Assembly: GCF_016904885.1 (NCBI RefSeq) | Contig: NZ_JADWYI010000001.1 | Span: 4,030,001-4,094,000 of the forward strand | DNA length: 64,000 bases | Source of the DNA: Archangium primigenium | GTDB taxonomy: Bacteria > Myxococcota > Myxococcia > Myxococcales > Myxococcaceae | Direction of reading: 5' to 3' | Shown here: positions 61,920 through 64,000 of the stretch, in pieces | How the letters are laid out: each line of letters starts with the position of its first letter | How positions within the stretch are numbered: position 1 is the first letter of the stretch | Translations under genes and position numbers: made by a program | Notes under the pieces: generated by a model | What the model saw: only the letters and a program-made list of their open reading frames with translations | The model's database searches: none | Told to the model about the DNA's origin: nothing

Positions 61920-63230
61920 CTAGAAGGCGTGGGCGCCGTGGGCACCCATCACCACCTCGAGGGCGAGGAAGACCGAGGAGTCGCGCTGCTCGCGCCAGCG
62001 GGCGTTGTCGGTGGCGGCCTGCAGGCGCAGGCGGGAGAACTCGGTGGGCCAGAAGGTGACGTTGGCGGAGAGGCGCTCGCGCGAGTCGGTCCACTCGGGA
62101 TCCAGCGGATCGTCCGCCACCGCGCCGCCAAGGCCGCGCGCGGGGCTTCCGAATTCATAGCGCGCCGCCAGGGCCCAGCGCTGGGAGAAGCGCCAGAGCG
62201 CCTGGGCATAGCCGTTGACGTCCGAGAGCACGTCCTGGGGCACCTGCCGGCGCCGGTAGAACAGCTCGCCCTGCAGCGTCACGATGGTGGTGCTGCCGCC
62301 CGACAAGGGCCGGTACTTGAGGTAGACGTCCGTGCCGAACACGTCGGCGCGGTTGCGGTAGCCCGAGGGCGTGGGGCCATCGGCCGCGGACAGGCCCCAG
62401 ATGAGCGACAGGTCGTCCGACAGCGGGAAGAACTGCTTCACGGCGCCGGTGAACTGGAAGTCGAGCGGAGAGGAGACGCCCCCGCCCCCCGAGCCGAGGA
62501 AGCTGCGCGCGGTGCTCTCGCCGCTCGCGTCGGTGACGGAGCCGATGACCTCCACGTACCAGGGCAGGGGCGTGAGCCAGGAGCCCTCCACGCCCAGGCC
62601 GCGGTTGCCCTCGCCGCCGAACATCCGGCCGAGCGCGAAGGGCTGATCCACGAAGTCCCAGCTGTGCGGGTGCGTGGGGTTGAGCCGACCAAAGCGCGTG
62701 AGGAACTGCCCGGCGCGCAGCTGCAGGCTCCCGGGCAGCGCGCTGGTGGAGGCGTAGGCCTCCTCCACCTCGACGCCGAACTGGCTGAACACGATGTTGC
62801 CGGTGAACTGGAAGTAGGGGTCCACCGCCGTGTGCACCGACAGCTCCAACTGCTGCAGGTTGAAGCCGTTGGCGGTGGGGTCGTGCCCGCCCGACTGCAA
62901 GGGCTTCTCCGCGGTGAAGGCGGCCGCGGCGGCGTCGAGGATGAAGGACAGCTCCAGGCCCCGGAAGTTGATGTTCGAGGGGCTCAGCAGGATGCCACTG
63001 GAGCTGGTGGGCGAGGCGGAGGGCGGCGGCGGGGTGGTGCCCGAGGTCCGGGCGGCCTCGGCGGCCTCCTGACCGAGGGCCTTCTCGATGTCCGCCAGGT
63101 CCTCGGCGGAGACGTCCGCGGGGGGCGGGGAGGGCGCCGGCTCCGGCGCGGACTGGGCCCAGGTGGACCCGGGCGGAAGAAAGGCGAGACAGACGGTGAT
63201 GCCGGCGAGCCGGCATGAAGACAGGAACAC
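61920..63230 (-). CDS. Outer-membrane beta-barrel protein of the metal-uptake operon
   Basis: 436 residues with signal peptide. About 60 Pro/Ser/Thr-rich residues precede a porin-like barrel with alternating strands (FNLQQLELSVHTAVDPYFQFTGNIVF, RAGQFLTRFGRLNPTHPHSWDFVD). Such barrels accompany zinc operons in several proteobacteria and probably let metal cross the outer membrane; no TonB box is seen. GTG 63230 has GAGGAG upstream. 30 bases ahead of znuA. Confidence 0.8.
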   Translation of the reverse strand: MFLSSCRLAGITVCLAFLPPGSTWAQSAPEPAPSPPPADVSAEDLADIEKALGQEAAEAARTSGTTPPPPSASPTSSSGILLSPSNINFRGLELSFILDAAAAAFTAEKPLQSGGHDPTANGFNLQQLELSVHTAVDPYFQFTGNIVFSQFGVEVEEAYASTSALPGSLQLRAGQFLTRFGRLNPTHPHSWDFVDQPFALGRMFGGEGNRGLGVEGSWLTPLPWYVEVIGSVTDASGESTARSFLGSGGGGVSSPLDFQFTGAVKQFFPLSDDLSLIWGLSAADGPTPSGYRNRADVFGTDVYLKYRPLSGGSTTIVTLQGELFYRRRQVPQDVLSDVNGYAQALWRFSQRWALAARYEFGSPARGLGGAVADDPLDPEWTDSRERLSANVTFWPTEFSRLRLQAATDNARWREQRDSSVFLALEVVMGAHGAHAF

Positions 63231-63299
63231 GGAACACTCCTCGAACGACACGTCCCGCGCGAAGGCGGACGTCGACCCGACGACTCCACTGCCACGGCG

Positions 63300-63716
63300 T
63301 CAGACGCGCGCGGGCGGGGAGGCCTTGGGGGCGAGATCGAGGATGGCCAGCGAGGAATGGGCGGGGCCTGGCGCGGGCGGAGGCGGCGCGTCCCGAGGCC
63401 CCACGGCGGGCACGGACAGGCCTCCGGGGGTGCTCGCGAGCACGCCCTTGCGCTCGTTGAAGGACAGACACGGGCACACCTGGTGGCCCGCGTCCGACGC
63501 CAGCTCCGTGGGCTGCTCCACCGCCGGGCCCTCGGCGAGCGGCTCGCCGCGCATGACGCCCGAGGCGGCCGGCGCTTCCTCGAACGCGGAGTGGGCCGGG
63601 CAGTAGCGGTGGCCGTGCTCCCGCCCATGACCGAGCACCGCCAGCGACTGGGCCAGCCACAGCGCCACCAGGAGCGGCGCGAGGAGAGGGCCTGCGATGT
63701 GGGCTCGGGAGCGCAT
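63300..63716 (-). CDS. Small His/Cys-rich membrane-anchored protein heading the metal operon
   Basis: 138 residues. One N-terminal membrane segment, then HGREHGHRYCPAH, ASDAGHQVCPCL and the ending LAPKASPPARV. Paralogue of 49268-49696. First gene of the probable operon, 69 bases before the barrel gene. The His/Cys content suggests metal binding. Divergent from folE. Confidence 0.7.
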   Translation of the reverse strand: MRSRAHIAGPLLAPLLVALWLAQSLAVLGHGREHGHRYCPAHSAFEEAPAASGVMRGEPLAEGPAVEQPTELASDAGHQVCPCLSFNERKGVLASTPGGLSVPAVGPRDAPPPPAPGPAHSSLAILDLAPKASPPARV

Positions 63717-63827
63717 CGATGAGGGACGGTGGGATGGCTCTACTGACGCCTCCGGGGGGTGTCAAGCCATCCGTCCCCCACGTCTTCCTGGAGACCCGGC
63801 GGGGGCTTCGCTGTAGGTTGCGCCTCC

Positions 63828-64000
63828 ATGGAACATCGCCGAGCGACACCCGATCGGGCCGCCATGGCCGCCGCCATCCAGGCCTTCCTCGACGCGGCGG
63901 GCCTGCGGACCGAGGGCGACCCCAACCTCGCGCAGACCCCGGAGCGGGTCGCCGAGGCCTGGACGGAGGAGTTCCTGGACGGCTACGGCCGGACGCCCGA
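63828..64000 (+). CDS. folE: GTP cyclohydrolase I, N-terminal part only
   Basis: 57 codons visible before the right edge. AAIQAFLDAAGLRTEGDPNL and TPERVAEAWTEEFLDGYG match the N-terminal helices of FolE, the first enzyme of tetrahydrofolate synthesis, a zinc enzyme. The catalytic region is outside the window. ATG 63828. Its position opposite a zinc-uptake operon is suggestive because some bacteria control FolE with zinc supply, but no Zur site was recognised. Confidence 0.8.
   Translation, partial: MEHRRATPDRAAMAAAIQAFLDAAGLRTEGDPNLAQTPERVAEAWTEEFLDGYGRTP

Noticed and set aside
63717-63827. Zur operator between the zinc operon and folE
   Set aside because: No A/T-rich palindrome of the Zur type is visible in this short spacer.

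Overview
The window is about 70% G+C, with long uninterrupted genes, strong third-position G/C bias, many GTG starts and a very high density of Hanks-type Ser/Thr kinases, TPR proteins and lipoproteins. This points to a myxobacterium, most likely suborder Cystobacterineae (Archangium/Cystobacter/Myxococcus relatives). The genus cannot be fixed from the sequence alone.

Layout. 1-9133: a signalling block, mostly on the minus strand: a kinase cut by the left edge behind a flavodiiron-like beta-lactamase-fold protein, a membrane-anchored methyltransferase divergent from a PadR regulator, and two paralogous soluble histidine kinases flanking a Ser/Thr kinase. 9410-18962: a small protein, phosphatidylserine synthase, a large ASH-repeat/VWA lipoprotein, two tandem PEGA-tailed kinases and a sigma-region-4-like protein. 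19071-27268: purH, a zinc-ribbon/TPR membrane protein, purD, lptF and lptG, tightly packed and partly overlapping. 27347-31913: another kinase, a secreted protein of unknown function and a short UvrC-like GIY-YIG protein. 31918-37948: two glycosyltransferases, a polyprenyl-phosphate sugar transferase that starts surface polysaccharide repeat units, and a GspE-N/GAF fusion.

37949-42138 is the most accessory part, with visibly lower G+C. It has a tandem lipoprotein-toxin/immunity locus (HNH/AHH-type nuclease plus Imm11-type immunity proteins) in which the first toxin copy is internally deleted and frameshifted while its immunity gene is intact, followed by an AT-rich coiled-coil membrane protein. 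This resembles the Sit toxins that myxobacteria pass between kin by outer-membrane exchange.

42139-55132 returns to core genes: B12-dependent ribonucleotide reductase (nrdJ), a thioredoxin-like ferredoxin, a scramblase-like protein, a Bax-inhibitor-1 protein, an ATP-grasp-like protein, several unknowns, an alpha/beta hydrolase, a CBS protein and an isochorismatase-like hydrolase.

55205-63716 reads as one minus-strand operon for zinc (or manganese) uptake: a His/Cys-rich membrane protein, an outer-membrane channel, znuA, a lipoprotein, znuC and znuB. Joined to its end by 4-base overlaps are a large lipoprotein and a second protein that look like another toxin/immunity pair. folE begins divergently and runs off the right edge.

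No CRISPR array, rRNA, tRNA or insertion sequence was recognised by eye.
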